A stretch of DNA of 64,000 bases from an uncultured Alistipes sp. (lineage in GTDB: Bacteria > Bacteroidota > Bacteroidia > Bacteroidales > Rikenellaceae). How positions within the stretch are numbered: position 1 is the stretch's first letter; every line of letters starts with the position of its first letter. Positions 41,200 to 50,631 of the stretch are shown here, piece by piece. Below the pieces are notes generated by a model that was given only the letters and a program-made list of their open reading frames with translations, was not told the DNA's origin and made no database searches. A program made the translations under genes and the position numbers. Location of the stretch: NCBI GenBank assembly GCA_900770635.1, contig CAAGLB010000101.1, positions 89,131 to 153,130 on the forward strand. Direction: 5' to 3'.

Positions 41200-44175
41200 G
41201 TGTGGCATATGTGGAGGACGTACATTACCAAATGGGCGACCACCAGGAGCACCACCCATGCCATCGTAGTCGTCGATGTTGCGTGAGCCCTTCTTGCCGA
41301 AGTGGCGAAGGTTGTAGTTGAACTGCACGGTGAAATAGCGACCGATGACGCTGTTCCACGAGTTCTGGGTATAACCGCTACCTACGGTGCGAGCAAAGGC
41401 CTTATTCTGGTTGAGAAGGTCGTTCACACCTACAAGCACCTCGCCCTGCTTATTTTTAAATAGCTTCTTGCCGAGATAGACGTTGCAGATGAGGAAGTCC
41501 TCGTTATAGTTGTTAGTGAAGCCGATATACTGGTTGTAGTTAACTGCGGCGGTTAGCGTGAAGCCCTTCCAGAACACCCACTTCAACGTACCTGATGCTG
41601 TGTGGTTGAAATACTGGTTGCGGCTGTTGCGGTTGCCGAGTGTTGCCAACGACTGACGAGCATCGTAGAATGCACCATTCCACTCAACGGTGAAGTCGAG
41701 ATTCTCCGATATGTTGCTACCCAACGACAAGCGAGCATCGTAGCCCATAGTGCTTGTGAAGTTGAGCTGCTCGTCGATCATCGATGGGGTGCGTGACCAG
41801 TTGACACCTGCCGAGAGGTTGAGGTTACACTTGATGGCAGCAATAGGGAAGCCATAGCTTACGTGCGTACGTAGGTTGCGATAGCCATCCATATTCTCGT
41901 ATGTCGAGTACTGCAATGGGTTGTAGGTCTCTCCCTCGTTGGTAGGCAGATTTGGCATCTGCTCGGGTGTAGGGTTGTAGATTATCGACTGACCGATGTA
42001 GTCCTGTGTGAGCTGTGCCGAGAACATCCACATGAAGGTGCGGCCCTTCTCCATGTTAGAACGCACATAGTGGAGGTTCATGCGGTGGTTGTACGACGAT
42101 TTGAGCTTAGGGTTACCCTTCGACAGATACTGAGCATTCGACACATCGTATATATCCTGCAAGTTGCGCACATCGGGGTTCTGTGTATATGAGTTTACGA
42201 ACAGACGAATGGTATTCTGCGAGTCGAACGCCACGTTGGCCATAAGGAAGTAAGTCACGTGGTCGAAGTCACGCTTGATATCCTCGCCCTTGACCATGCC
42301 GTCGAGCGTCGAATGCTGGTAGTAGACATTGGCCACCACGTTGTTCTTGCCCTTAGCATAGCGATAGCCAGGACCTACACGGTGCTCCATGCTTATGCTG
42401 TTTGTCGTCGATGATAGCGACGCATCGGGCATAAGGCCTGCGATGTTGTAGTCGGCACCAGTGATGTATGCTGTCTTCTCAATCTCCTGATTCTCATAGT
42501 CGAAGCGATACTGAAGGCTTAGCTGCGAGGTCTTGGTTATTGGCTCGGTATATGTCACGTTGGCACGCACATCGGTCTCGCCCTGAGGAGCAAACGACGA
42601 CACATAGCGAAGCACGGGGCTGGCAACCATAGTCTGAGGATCGTACTCGGTCATGAGTGTCGAGAAGCTGCGTGTGTTCGACTTTAAGGTGTTGCGCAAA
42701 GCATAGCGACCGTCAACGGTGATTGTACGACCAGGCTTACCGAGGTTCAAGCGATACTGCAAGAACTCGCTGAAACGTATCGCCTGCGACAAGCCATCAG
42801 AGCCGTTGTACAAAATCTCGTAAGGCAAGCTACTGCGCTGAGCAGTCTCGCCCTCAAGCTCTCCATACTGCTGGCTCAGAGGATCGTTGTGCTGGAAGCT
42901 GAGGTTTGTGCGTGACATGAGCGACATATTCTTGTTTATGCGCCAGTCGAGGCGTGCATTGAGTCGATGGTTCATGTTGTGCGCCTCAGACTCACCCTCC
43001 TGCTCGAGATAGTCGTTTGGCGATGGTGCCTCATACCACTTCTGCAAGAGGCTCTTGTTGCGGGTGTTAGTGTTATTGAAGAAGTACGAGCCGTTGAGCT
43101 TCACCTTGTCACGCTCGCCCCACGTGCCTGTATATTGAACACCTATCGAGCCTACGTTAGCTACGCCACTCTGTGGGCGCACCATATACTGGCCTACGCC
43201 ACCACGATGACCCCCCATGCCGCCGCCACCGCCACCAGTAACGCCCAAGATATCCTCGAACGAGAAGTTCTGCTGGTTGACATTGTTCAATAGACCGATG
43301 ATCGACACACGGTGGTTACCCTGGAAGATGTTTACGTTACCACCAAAATTATACTTATGGTGCGACGTAACGCCATCAATCTGAGGATTATATATGCTTG
43401 TATTGTTGAAGCTAAGCTCTGCTGGCGAGCCATCGATGTCGGGCTGATAGCCATAGCCACCATATACCTTACCAAAGACGCCCTGACGCATGTTGGCGCG
43501 TGTCACGATGTTGATAGCCTTATATCCCTCGCCATCGTCCATGCCCGAGAACTCGGCATTATCCGAAAGCTTGTTAAACACCTCGACACGGTCAACAGCC
43601 TGTGCTGGGAGCGAGTTGAGGGCTGTCGATACATCCTCGCCAAAGAACTCCTTGCCATCAACGAAGATTTTTTTGACCTGCTCGCCCTGAGCCTCCACCT
43701 GACCATTAGTGATGGTTATACCAGGCATCTTCTTGATGAGGCCCTCGACATCGGCATCCGAAGCCACCTTGAACGCCGAAGCATTGTAGGCTACAGTATC
43801 GCCATTCTGCGATGTGCGCAACGCATGCACCTCCTTGACAACAGCCTCGATAGCCACACCCGGAGCAAGCTCCACGATGCCCAAATCCACTGCGCCCGAC
43901 ACCTTTACATCGGCAGTATATGTCGAATAGCCGATAAACGACACCGACATTGTGTAGTCGCCAGCAGCAAGTCCTGCGATGGTAACACTACCGCCCACAC
44001 CTGTTGTGTTGTGCTTGCGCATATTGGCATTGCTCTTCGACGTAAGCTCAACGATAGCGCCGATAACGCCATCCTTGGTCTCCATATCCACGACCTTAGC
44101 CGTAATCTTTCCCGACTGTGCCATGGTTGGAATCGCCAAGCATAGCATCATAAAAATAGCAAATAATCTCTTCAT
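41197..44175 (-). CDS. Outer-membrane beta-barrel protein with carboxypeptidase-like and plug domains
   Basis: TonB-receptor-like outer-membrane protein of the OMP_b-brl_3 type, about 992 residues. I choose the ATG at 44175 (MKRLFAIFMMLCLAIPTMAQ) because it opens a clean signal peptide; in-frame ATGs at 44187 and 44244 would precede it. Then come a carboxypeptidase regulatory-like domain (about residues 30-105), a plug-like domain with GLIKKMPGITITNGQVEAQG and KKIFVDGKEFFGEDV, and a large barrel. Gly-rich GGGGGMGGHRGG near residue 320 and the tail GMGGAPGGRPFG are unusual. No SusD neighbour is present, so glycan import is not indicated. The function is unknown. Confidence 0.85.
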   Translation of the reverse strand: MKRLFAIFMMLCLAIPTMAQSGKITAKVVDMETKDGVIGAIVELTSKSNANMRKHNTTGVGGSVTIAGLAAGDYTMSVSFIGYSTYTADVKVSGAVDLGIVELAPGVAIEAVVKEVHALRTSQNGDTVAYNASAFKVASDADVEGLIKKMPGITITNGQVEAQGEQVKKIFVDGKEFFGEDVSTALNSLPAQAVDRVEVFNKLSDNAEFSGMDDGEGYKAINIVTRANMRQGVFGKVYGGYGYQPDIDGSPAELSFNNTSIYNPQIDGVTSHHKYNFGGNVNIFQGNHRVSIIGLLNNVNQQNFSFEDILGVTGGGGGGMGGHRGGVGQYMVRPQSGVANVGSIGVQYTGTWGERDKVKLNGSYFFNNTNTRNKSLLQKWYEAPSPNDYLEQEGESEAHNMNHRLNARLDWRINKNMSLMSRTNLSFQHNDPLSQQYGELEGETAQRSSLPYEILYNGSDGLSQAIRFSEFLQYRLNLGKPGRTITVDGRYALRNTLKSNTRSFSTLMTEYDPQTMVASPVLRYVSSFAPQGETDVRANVTYTEPITKTSQLSLQYRFDYENQEIEKTAYITGADYNIAGLMPDASLSSTTNSISMEHRVGPGYRYAKGKNNVVANVYYQHSTLDGMVKGEDIKRDFDHVTYFLMANVAFDSQNTIRLFVNSYTQNPDVRNLQDIYDVSNAQYLSKGNPKLKSSYNHRMNLHYVRSNMEKGRTFMWMFSAQLTQDYIGQSIIYNPTPEQMPNLPTNEGETYNPLQYSTYENMDGYRNLRTHVSYGFPIAAIKCNLNLSAGVNWSRTPSMIDEQLNFTSTMGYDARLSLGSNISENLDFTVEWNGAFYDARQSLATLGNRNSRNQYFNHTASGTLKWVFWKGFTLTAAVNYNQYIGFTNNYNEDFLICNVYLGKKLFKNKQGEVLVGVNDLLNQNKAFARTVGSGYTQNSWNSVIGRYFTVQFNYNLRHFGKKGSRNIDDYDGMGGAPGGRPFGNVRPPHMPH

Positions 44176-44289
44176 ATATGTTGTCATTATTTTCTGTTTG
44201 CTTTGCGTATCTTTCGCAGTGCGAAAGTAAGATTTTTTTTTCAAAAATCAAACCGCCGAGGGGTGAAACGCCAAAATTTGGGGGTAAAC

Positions 44290-44480
44290 CGAAAGGCGAA
44301 GTGAAAGGTTAAAGGTGAAAAGTTAAAACTGAAAAGGGAAAAGTAAGGTGTCTGCGACGCTATATTTAATAATCTCGTGCGAAGCACACCACACTTTTCA
44401 GTTGTCACCTCTCACTTTTCACTTCGTGCGAAGCACACCATACTTTTCACTTTTCACCTTTAACCTTTCACCTAAAAAAG
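44290..44480. repeat. Family C repeats
   Basis: Upstream of the outer-membrane protein gene: AGGTGTCTGCGACGC, TAATAATCTCGTGCGAAGCA, ACACTTTTCAGTTGTCACC, then a second GTGCGAAGCACACCATAC. A shorter fragment lies at 44525-44580. The 407-base gap between 44176 and 44582 otherwise holds only an AT-rich promoter-like region and the short hairpin ACACGGGTATT/AATACCCGTGC (44483-44506). Confidence 0.8.
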
Positions 44481-44582
44481 CAACACGGGTATTAAAAATA
44501 ATACCCGTGCTAATATAGACTACTTGCGCCTGAGCGCACCTTACTTTTCAGTTGTCACTTCTCACTTTTCACTTTTTGCGTT

Positions 44583-44948
44583 CTATCTCTTGCCGTTGCC
44601 AGGTCTTTCACCTCCTGGTCTTGGGTGAGGCTTGCCTGGTACTCCGTGACCATTGTGGTTGTGTGGTCGGCCATGCTCCACTCTATGAGGCACGCCACCA
44701 GGCTTTGGGTGGTTGCGACGAGGCTTAGCCACGCTATTGTGACCACGTCCTGGAGGGCACTCACGACATACCCTATTGTCGTGCCTTGGTCCTCCGACCA
44801 CTGGGCCATGACCATAACCTGGAGGCACGTTGATAGTTACACTTATCCTGCGTGGGCCATGCTCCACTGCGCTATTAACATCGTTTGCCACAGCACTGCC
44901 TACTGCCATCACCGATAGCACGAGGCTCAAAACCAACATCTTTTTCAT
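44583..44948 (-). CDS. Small secreted His/Gly/Pro/Arg-rich protein
   Basis: From the ATG at 44948 (MKKMLVLSLVLSVMAVGSAVA) it has a clear signal peptide and about 121 residues; the mature part is an extended, disordered-looking chain full of Gly, Pro, His, Arg and Asn (PPGYGHGPVVGGPRHD, HRVEHGRPHNHNGHG, PHPRPGGERPG). Only two Cys occur, in VCRECPPG. I recognise no family. The His clusters suggest metal binding or a surface polymer-interacting role (inference). It lies between the outer-membrane protein gene and the LytTR regulator gene, all on the minus strand, with repeats on its downstream side. Confidence 0.6.
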   Translation of the reverse strand: MKKMLVLSLVLSVMAVGSAVANDVNSAVEHGPRRISVTINVPPGYGHGPVVGGPRHDNRVCRECPPGRGHNSVAKPRRNHPKPGGVPHRVEHGRPHNHNGHGVPGKPHPRPGGERPGNGKR

Positions 44949-45065
44949 AGTAGTAAATATTAAAGGGTTGTACATTTGTTACTTCTCTTGGTACAAAGGT
45001 ACAACCCTAAACTACGATTCGGTGTCGGTCTATCGGTCAAACGGCAAAACCATGTGCCGAAGCGC

Positions 45066-45836
45066 CTATATAGCTCCGTGAACCGACTGCAGCCACTGCT
45101 TGAAATCTGACACTCGGGCCTTAGATATTATTATTCGCTCGGGAGTTTCGACAACCAAATTAAGAGCCAAGCGGCTGCCAAACCACACAGCGATATCCTT
45201 CACGGCGCTGCGTGCCACGATAAATTGGCGGTTGGCACGATAGAACTCCTCCGTAGAGAGCTGCTGCGACAAGGCCTCGAGAGTCTTGTCCACAGGGTAG
45301 CGACGACAGTCGAGCGTCGTGAGCGTAACCTGATCGTCGGAGGTGTAGAAGAATGCCACCTCCTCCATCTTGATGGGTATTATCTTATCCTTGTAGCGCA
45401 CCAGCAGCGTCTGCACCGCCGACTGCGCCGACTGCACCATCTCCTGACGACGCTCACGCTGCTCTCGATGCTCACTCTGCGTCAGTCGCTCGAGCTTGTC
45501 GAGGGCACGACGCAGGTCCTCCTCCTTGAAGGGCTTAAGCAGGTAGTCGACACTATTTACTTTGAAGGCCTCGAGGGCATACTCGTCGTAGGCCGTAGTG
45601 AAGATTATAGGTATCTGAATATCAACACTTTGGAATATACGGAACGAGTCGCCATCGGCGAGATGTATATCCATAAATACCACGTCGGCATCCACCCCCT
45701 TCGAGAAGTAGTCGACACTCTCCTCCACCGATTCGAGCACCTCGACAACCTCGACATCGTGGATAACAGATGAAAGCATGCTACGCAGGTTGAGCTGCGC
45801 AGCGGTCTCGTCCTCAACGATTATCACTCTCTTCAT
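45066..45836 (-). CDS. LytTR-type response regulator
   Basis: Response regulator with receiver domain (1-120; phosphoacceptor Asp56 in VVFMDIHLADG, acidic EDE near residue 9, Thr/Lys switch in FTTAYDEYALEAF and DYLLKPF) and a LytTR DNA-binding domain (about 150-256, KIIPIKMEEVAFFYTSDDQV and NRQFIVARSAVKDI). A basic, Gln/Arg-rich linker (EHREQRERRQEM) joins them. It is paired with the LytS-like kinase, 9 bases downstream of that gene. LytTR regulators commonly control surface or polysaccharide functions; target genes are unknown. Confidence 0.94.
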   Translation of the reverse strand: MKRVIIVEDETAAQLNLRSMLSSVIHDVEVVEVLESVEESVDYFSKGVDADVVFMDIHLADGDSFRIFQSVDIQIPIIFTTAYDEYALEAFKVNSVDYLLKPFKEEDLRRALDKLERLTQSEHREQRERRQEMVQSAQSAVQTLLVRYKDKIIPIKMEEVAFFYTSDDQVTLTTLDCRRYPVDKTLEALSQQLSTEEFYRANRQFIVARSAVKDIAVWFGSRLALNLVVETPERIIISKARVSDFKQWLQSVHGAI

Positions 45837-45845
45837 AACTCATTC

Positions 45846-47183
45846 CTATTTAGGCTGTTTCAGAGGTAGGCGCACCATAAATCGGCTGTCGTCCTCAACA
45901 ATCTCTATTGTCTGGCCTGCAACAATCTCCCATCGGCTACGCAGGTTGTCGAGGCCTATGCCTGTTGATGGCTCGACATCGAGCTTAGGCTGCTTAGGGT
46001 TCTCAATCTCGAGCACGCCATCGACGGTGCGTATAGCTACGTGCAACGGCTTTTTTGTAGTTATACTATTGTGTTTCACAGCGTTGCCGATGAGCGGCTG
46101 CAACGACAATGCAGGCAGCTGCCACGACTCATACTCAGGATCGATATCGAGATCAAAGAATAGCTTGTCGGCATATCGAATCTTAAAGAGGTAGATATAA
46201 GCCTTGGCAAACTCAATCTCGTCACGCAGCGTTGTCACCTCGCTCTGACCATTCTGGATGATGTAGCGGAAGGTGTATGACAGCTGGTCGATATACTCCA
46301 ACGCACGTTCATCGTCGTGCTCACGCACAAGCATGGCCAACGAGTTTAGCGAGTTGAAGAAGAAGTGTGGGTTGATCTGTCCCACAAGCATGTTGTAGCG
46401 TGTTGCGAGGTTCTCGGTTTTTAGTCGCTCGTTCTCGACAACAATCTTCTGGCGCTGCTGCATAAGAGTATATATATAGGAGTATAGCGCCGTGACAACC
46501 AACACAAACAACGCCTTGGTGAGCACCACGAGATATACGTTGTCACGTGGCGGTATGTCGAAGAAGAATGTTATGCGCATCACACCATCCTTGAACGACA
46601 TCACAGGGGCGAAGTATATGGCCACCGCAGTGAGCACCACCGCCATTATCACCGCACGGGTGTAGAACCACGCCACCGACTTGGCCCTCTCGCGCGTGAG
46701 GACAAAAATGTAAATCAGCAGAAACGAGAGTATGGCATAGTAGGCTATCTGCCACACAAACTCCACCGTACGACTTGGGCGGTCGTAGATCATGTCGAGG
46801 TCGAACTTCTCGCCATTGCGCATGAACACCTCCTCGAGGCGAGGATGTGCACGACGTGCCTCGAACTCGGGCGACACACTTGGCTCACGAGCAGTAAATT
46901 GCAGAGTATCACCCTCTTGAAGCTTAAATGTACGCACCTGCCATGCTGTCACATAGGTACTGTCACGCTTGGCACAGTCGCACACCACATAGCCATGAAG
47001 GTCGTCGGCGATATGAAGCACACCAATGCTGTGCTCGCTGCGGTCGGCACTCATCTCACGTTTGTTGACTCCCTGGTCAGTGATTATCGGCACAAGCAAG
47101 TATGAAAAGTTCACCACGAGGCTTAGCGCCAGCGCAATGACTATATGAGGCACAATGCTATTTTTCAGTTTCATAGGCAACAC
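45846..47183 (-). CDS. LytS-type sensor histidine kinase
   Basis: Membrane histidine kinase of the His_kinase (LytS/YehU) type, 445 residues. N-terminal transmembrane helix (IVPHIVIALALSLVVNFSYLL), an extracytoplasmic sensing region (about 40-150), then three more membrane helices (about 155-245), and a coiled-coil linker. The phosphorylated His lies in LVGQINPHFFFNSLNSLAML near residue 270. The ATP-binding part has PALSLQPLIGNAVKHN and STGIGLDNLRSRWE. The periplasmic loop carries the Asp/Glu-rich segment EFEARRAHPRLEE. Starts the two-gene operon with the response regulator. Confidence 0.93.
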   Translation of the reverse strand: MLPMKLKNSIVPHIVIALALSLVVNFSYLLVPIITDQGVNKREMSADRSEHSIGVLHIADDLHGYVVCDCAKRDSTYVTAWQVRTFKLQEGDTLQFTAREPSVSPEFEARRAHPRLEEVFMRNGEKFDLDMIYDRPSRTVEFVWQIAYYAILSFLLIYIFVLTRERAKSVAWFYTRAVIMAVVLTAVAIYFAPVMSFKDGVMRITFFFDIPPRDNVYLVVLTKALFVLVVTALYSYIYTLMQQRQKIVVENERLKTENLATRYNMLVGQINPHFFFNSLNSLAMLVREHDDERALEYIDQLSYTFRYIIQNGQSEVTTLRDEIEFAKAYIYLFKIRYADKLFFDLDIDPEYESWQLPALSLQPLIGNAVKHNSITTKKPLHVAIRTVDGVLEIENPKQPKLDVEPSTGIGLDNLRSRWEIVAGQTIEIVEDDSRFMVRLPLKQPK

Positions 47184-47325
47184 ATGGGTTAAGTGTGTGG
47201 TGGGTAGTGTGGGTATTATGGGTATCGATGGGTAGAGAATTTAAGGAATATATGGAATTTAGGGAATTTTTATTTTATCCCTAATTTTCTTAATATCCCT
47301 AACTTCCTTAACCTTACTCAGCGCA

Positions 47326-47578
47326 CAATTTTTGGCAAGAAGGGGCAATGAGCTTGGTGCCGAAGATGGTCCCTTATCGCAGAAAATCATTTTTTGTTAG
47401 AAGGGGCAATGAACTTGGTGTCGAAGATAGCCAGTTATCGCAGAAAATCGTTTTTTGTTAGAAGGGGTTAGATACAACGCTCGGGAAATTTTGGAGCGAT
47501 GGGCTGTACTATGACGTACTGCCCATTGCTACAACAATTTGATAGCGGCAGTAGATAGCCCCTTATCACAAAAAATTA
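47326..47578 (-). repeat. Stop-codon-anchored palindromic element, copy 5 (three linked units)
   Basis: On the minus strand it starts at the gamma-carbonic anhydrase stop TAATTTTTTGTGATAAGGGG, with a central GGGC-AGTAC-GTCATA-GTACA-GCCC apex, then closing CCCCTTCTAACAAAAAA; two further units of about 60 bases follow, each reading GCGATAA, a loop with CTTCGACACCAAG, and GCCCCTTCT. A short family A array (47198-47235) and family D block (47236-47305) fill the rest of the 392-base gap up to the kinase gene. Confidence 0.8.
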
Positions 47579-48103
47579 CTCTTCGTACCAAGATGCGTAC
47601 ACTCGATAATCTCGAGCTGTGCGCTTGATAATCTCGTCACGCTGCTCGGGCGTCACGTCCTTAACCTTCTTGGCAGGAACACCAGCATACACCGAATATG
47701 GCTCGAGCTTCTGGTTCGAGAGCACAAGGGCATTTGCTGCTACGATACATCCTGTGCCCACAACGGCATTATCGAGGATTGTTGCGCCCATGCCTATGAG
47801 GCAGTCGTTCTCAATAATAGCGCCGTGAATCACAGCATTATGGCCCACCGACACGTAGTCGCCAATGTGCGTCTGCGATGGGTTTTTCGAGCCATCGTAG
47901 AGGGTGTGGATAACCACGCCATCCTGAATGTTTGTGTTGTTGCCAATGCGAATAGCATTCACATCGCCACGCAACACAGCGTTGTACCAAATAGAGCAGT
48001 TCTCGCCAATCTGCACGTTACCGAGGATTGTTGCATTCTCGGCCAACCATGTATCCTTACCAATCTCGGGCTCGTAGCCACGAACTTTTCTAATCAATGC
48101 CAT
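47576..48103 (-). CDS. Gamma-carbonic anhydrase-like hexapeptide protein
   Basis: A 175-residue left-handed beta-helix protein of the YrdA/gamma-carbonic anhydrase group. Hexapeptide repeats run from NATILGNVQIGENCSIWYN to the end of the helix; the metal ligands are His in VVIHTLYDG and in SVGHNAVIHGAII. A C-terminal helix follows. Members may be true carbonic anhydrases, or have other functions; the metal site is intact here. It lies 17 bases after mazG and is the end of the run from 50624. Confidence 0.9.
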   Translation of the reverse strand: MALIRKVRGYEPEIGKDTWLAENATILGNVQIGENCSIWYNAVLRGDVNAIRIGNNTNIQDGVVIHTLYDGSKNPSQTHIGDYVSVGHNAVIHGAIIENDCLIGMGATILDNAVVGTGCIVAANALVLSNQKLEPYSVYAGVPAKKVKDVTPEQRDEIIKRTARDYRVYASWYEE

Positions 48104-48120
48104 AGTCTATTATTGTTATA

Positions 48121-48885
48121 TTATTGTCTTTCAATCTCTTTTGCCTCGTTCCAATATCCGTCCATCTCCTCGAGAGTCATCTCGTGAAGGCTCTTACCCT
48201 GCTCCTCGGCACGGTGTTCGAGGTGCTCGAAACGGCGGATAAACTTCTTGTTGGTGCGCTCCAACGCCCCCTCAGGATCGATGCCATAGAGGCGGCAGGC
48301 GTTGATGAGGGCAAAGAACATGTCGCCCATCTCGTCGGTGAGCTTCTCCTTATCTTTTGCCTCGAGCTCGGCATCTACCTCCATAAGCTCCTCCTTGACC
48401 TTAGCCCACACATCCTCCTTATGCTCCCAGTCGAAGCCTGTGGCTGCCGCCTTCTCGCCAATGCGGAATGCCTTGACCATAGCGGGTAGCGACTGTGGCA
48501 CACCGCCCAGCGTGCCGCTCTTGCGCTTCTTCTTGCGCAGTTTGAGTGCCTCCCAGTTCTGCTTCACAAGCTCGGGGGTGTCGGCATGAATGTCGCCATA
48601 GACATGAGGGTGGCGATATATCAGCTTGTCGCACACAGCATTAGCCACGTCGGTATAGTTGAACGCGCCCTGCTCCTCGCCAAGCTTCGAGTAGAACACC
48701 ACGTGCAGGAGCAGGTCGCCAAGCTCCTCCTTGATGCCCTCCATATTCTTGTCAGTAATGGCATCCACAAGCTCGTAGGTCTCCTCAATGGTGTTGTTGC
48801 GCAGCGTGTCGAACGTCTGCTCACGATCCCAAGGACACTCCTTGCGGAGCTTATCCATGACATCCAAAAGTCGGGTTGTTGCCAT
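48121..48885 (-). CDS. mazG: Nucleoside triphosphate pyrophosphohydrolase MazG
   Basis: Hydrolyses NTPs to NMP and pyrophosphate; linked to cleaning of the nucleotide pool and the stringent response. Two MazG-like halves are visible: LRKECPWDREQTFDTL, EETYELVDAI and KEELGDLLLHVVFYS, then EKLTDEMGDMFFALINACRLYG in the second half (EMGDMFFALINA). The start at 48885 (MATTRLLDVM) is preferred to an in-frame ATG 18 bases upstream, but either is possible. It is 4 to 22 bases from the glycosyltransferase gene before it. Confidence 0.93.
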   Translation of the reverse strand: MATTRLLDVMDKLRKECPWDREQTFDTLRNNTIEETYELVDAITDKNMEGIKEELGDLLLHVVFYSKLGEEQGAFNYTDVANAVCDKLIYRHPHVYGDIHADTPELVKQNWEALKLRKKKRKSGTLGGVPQSLPAMVKAFRIGEKAAATGFDWEHKEDVWAKVKEELMEVDAELEAKDKEKLTDEMGDMFFALINACRLYGIDPEGALERTNKKFIRRFEHLEHRAEEQGKSLHEMTLEEMDGYWNEAKEIERQ

Positions 48886-48906
48886 TTCGGCCTCTCTTCT
48901 CATAGT

Positions 48907-49626
48907 TTATCTTTTCTTACGTCTAATTCTTCTAAAAGGTAGTTTCAGCACGCCGAAGAATGCCTCGCCAAATATTCCGCTCGACATCTTCGATGTTCCC
49001 TCGGTGCGGTCGATAAAGATTATCGACACCTCGCCGATGTTGTAGCCAAGCCGCCATGCCGAGTATTTCATCTCTATCTGAAAGCCGTAGCCGTTCATCT
49101 GCACACGCTCAAAGTCGATGTCGTCGAGCACCTCACGGCGGTAGCCCACAAAGCCTGCTGTGGCATCGTAGACAGGCATGCGTGTGACGATGCGCACATA
49201 CTTCGATGCAAAGTAGGACATGAGCAGACGTCCCATAGGCCAGTTGACGACGTTGACACCCTTCGAGTAGCGAGAGCCTATTGCCACATCCCTCTCTTGG
49301 AGCATCTCGTCCAGACGTTTCAGGTCGTCGGGGTTGTGCGAGAAGTCGCAGTCCATCTCGAAGATGCGGGCATAGTCACGCTCCAAGGCCCACTTAAAGC
49401 CACAGATATATGCTGTGCCGAGGCCGAGCTTGCCGGCACGCTCAACGAGATGTAGGCGACCCTCGAACTCAGGCTGTAGCTCACGCACAAGCTCTGCTGT
49501 GCCATCGGGCGAGCCATCGTCGACAACAAGCAGGTCGAAGCCCAAGTCGAGGGCCATAACTCTATGAACCATCTTTACGATGTTCTCACGCTCGTTGTAT
49601 GTTGGGATAATGATTAATCGACGCAT
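48907..49626 (-). CDS. Polyprenol monophosphomannose synthase-like glycosyltransferase
   Basis: Family 2 glycosyltransferase of the dolichol-phosphate mannosyltransferase kind, 239 residues. Signatures: IIPTYNERENIVKMV, LLVVDDGSPDGTAEL (the DxD region), EMDCDFSHNPDDL and AIGSRYSKGVNVVNWP, with DATAGFVGYRREVL further on. No membrane helix at the C-terminus, so it is the soluble form. It probably makes a polyprenyl-phosphate-linked sugar donor; the sugar is not certain. It overlaps the following upstream gene by 1 base. Confidence 0.92.
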   Translation of the reverse strand: MRRLIIIPTYNERENIVKMVHRVMALDLGFDLLVVDDGSPDGTAELVRELQPEFEGRLHLVERAGKLGLGTAYICGFKWALERDYARIFEMDCDFSHNPDDLKRLDEMLQERDVAIGSRYSKGVNVVNWPMGRLLMSYFASKYVRIVTRMPVYDATAGFVGYRREVLDDIDFERVQMNGYGFQIEMKYSAWRLGYNIGEVSIIFIDRTEGTSKMSSGIFGEAFFGVLKLPFRRIRRKKR

Positions 49627-50624
49627 TATATAATATTTTTGAATTTACGACCTCCAAGCAGATAACGTACCACTATCGAGCCTCGGTATATGTTCTCTAC
49701 TTTTTTCACTCGCTTCACCGCCTTGCGCTTGCGGCTGAGTGCCGAGTGCCACGCTATAAACTCGCCCCACGCCCTGACTATCGCCCACGCCTTATGCGGA
49801 TGCAGCGTCACAAGATAGGCCAAAGCTTCGAGCATGTCGGCAAATGGGCGGACAACAGCCACCGTCATGCGCTGCATGGGCGACGAGCACTTGAACAACA
49901 TAGCGAGGTTGTTGCGATGGTTAAGAAACACCTTGCGTGACGACACAGGGAGCGTGCCACCTCCCAAGTGATATACCACCGAGCGAGGCTCAACCATGAT
50001 TCTCCACCCTGCAAGCTGCATGCGCCACTGTAGATCTATCTCCTCCATGTGGGCAAAGAAATCCTCGTCTAAGCCACCCAGCTCTTTATAGACATCAAGG
50101 CGGCAGCACAGCGCTGCGCCACTCGCCCAGAATATATCTCGGCGGTCGTCATACTGGCCCTCGTCGTGCTCCACCGTAGACAATATGCGCCCACGACAGA
50201 AGGGATAGCCAAGGTAATCTACGAAGCCTCCCGACGCACCAGCATACTCAAACTCCTCGGGATGATCCACCGAGCGCAGCTTAGGCGCTACGGCAGCAAC
50301 ACCATGCTCACTATCCAACACCTCGACAAGCGGCTGTAGCCACCCCGCAGTAACCTCAACATCGGAGTTAAGCAGCACAACATACTCTGAATCAACCTGT
50401 TCGAGCGCTCGGTTATATCCTCCTGCAAAGCCATAGTTGCGGTCGAGCACAATGACACGCACCTCGGGGTATTTCACACGTAGCCACACCAACGAGTCAT
50501 CCGTAGAGCCATTATCGGCCACAATAACCTCGGCCTCGCCACGTGTGTGCTCCACGACGCTTGGCAAGAATCGTTCGAGGTGCTTACGCCCGTTCCAGTT
50601 GAGTATGACTACACTAAGCTTCAT
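49626..50624 (-). CDS. Family 2 glycosyltransferase (WbbL/rhamnosyltransferase-like)
   Basis: Family 2 glycosyltransferase of 332 residues, the type that adds sugars in cell-surface polysaccharide or rhamnan synthesis. Motifs: VVILNWNGRKHLERFLP, VIVADNGSTDDSLVWL, YVVLLNSDVEVTAGWL (DxD-like), FWASGAALCCRLDVYKELGG and DEDFFAHMEEIDLQWRM. A membrane-associated C-terminal region has basic stretches (SRKRKAVKRVKKVE). The overlap with the DPM-like gene suggests both act on the same envelope polymer. Confidence 0.9.
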   Translation of the reverse strand: MKLSVVILNWNGRKHLERFLPSVVEHTRGEAEVIVADNGSTDDSLVWLRVKYPEVRVIVLDRNYGFAGGYNRALEQVDSEYVVLLNSDVEVTAGWLQPLVEVLDSEHGVAAVAPKLRSVDHPEEFEYAGASGGFVDYLGYPFCRGRILSTVEHDEGQYDDRRDIFWASGAALCCRLDVYKELGGLDEDFFAHMEEIDLQWRMQLAGWRIMVEPRSVVYHLGGGTLPVSSRKVFLNHRNNLAMLFKCSSPMQRMTVAVVRPFADMLEALAYLVTLHPHKAWAIVRAWGEFIAWHSALSRKRKAVKRVKKVENIYRGSIVVRYLLGGRKFKNII

Positions 50625-50631
50625 TTTAAAG

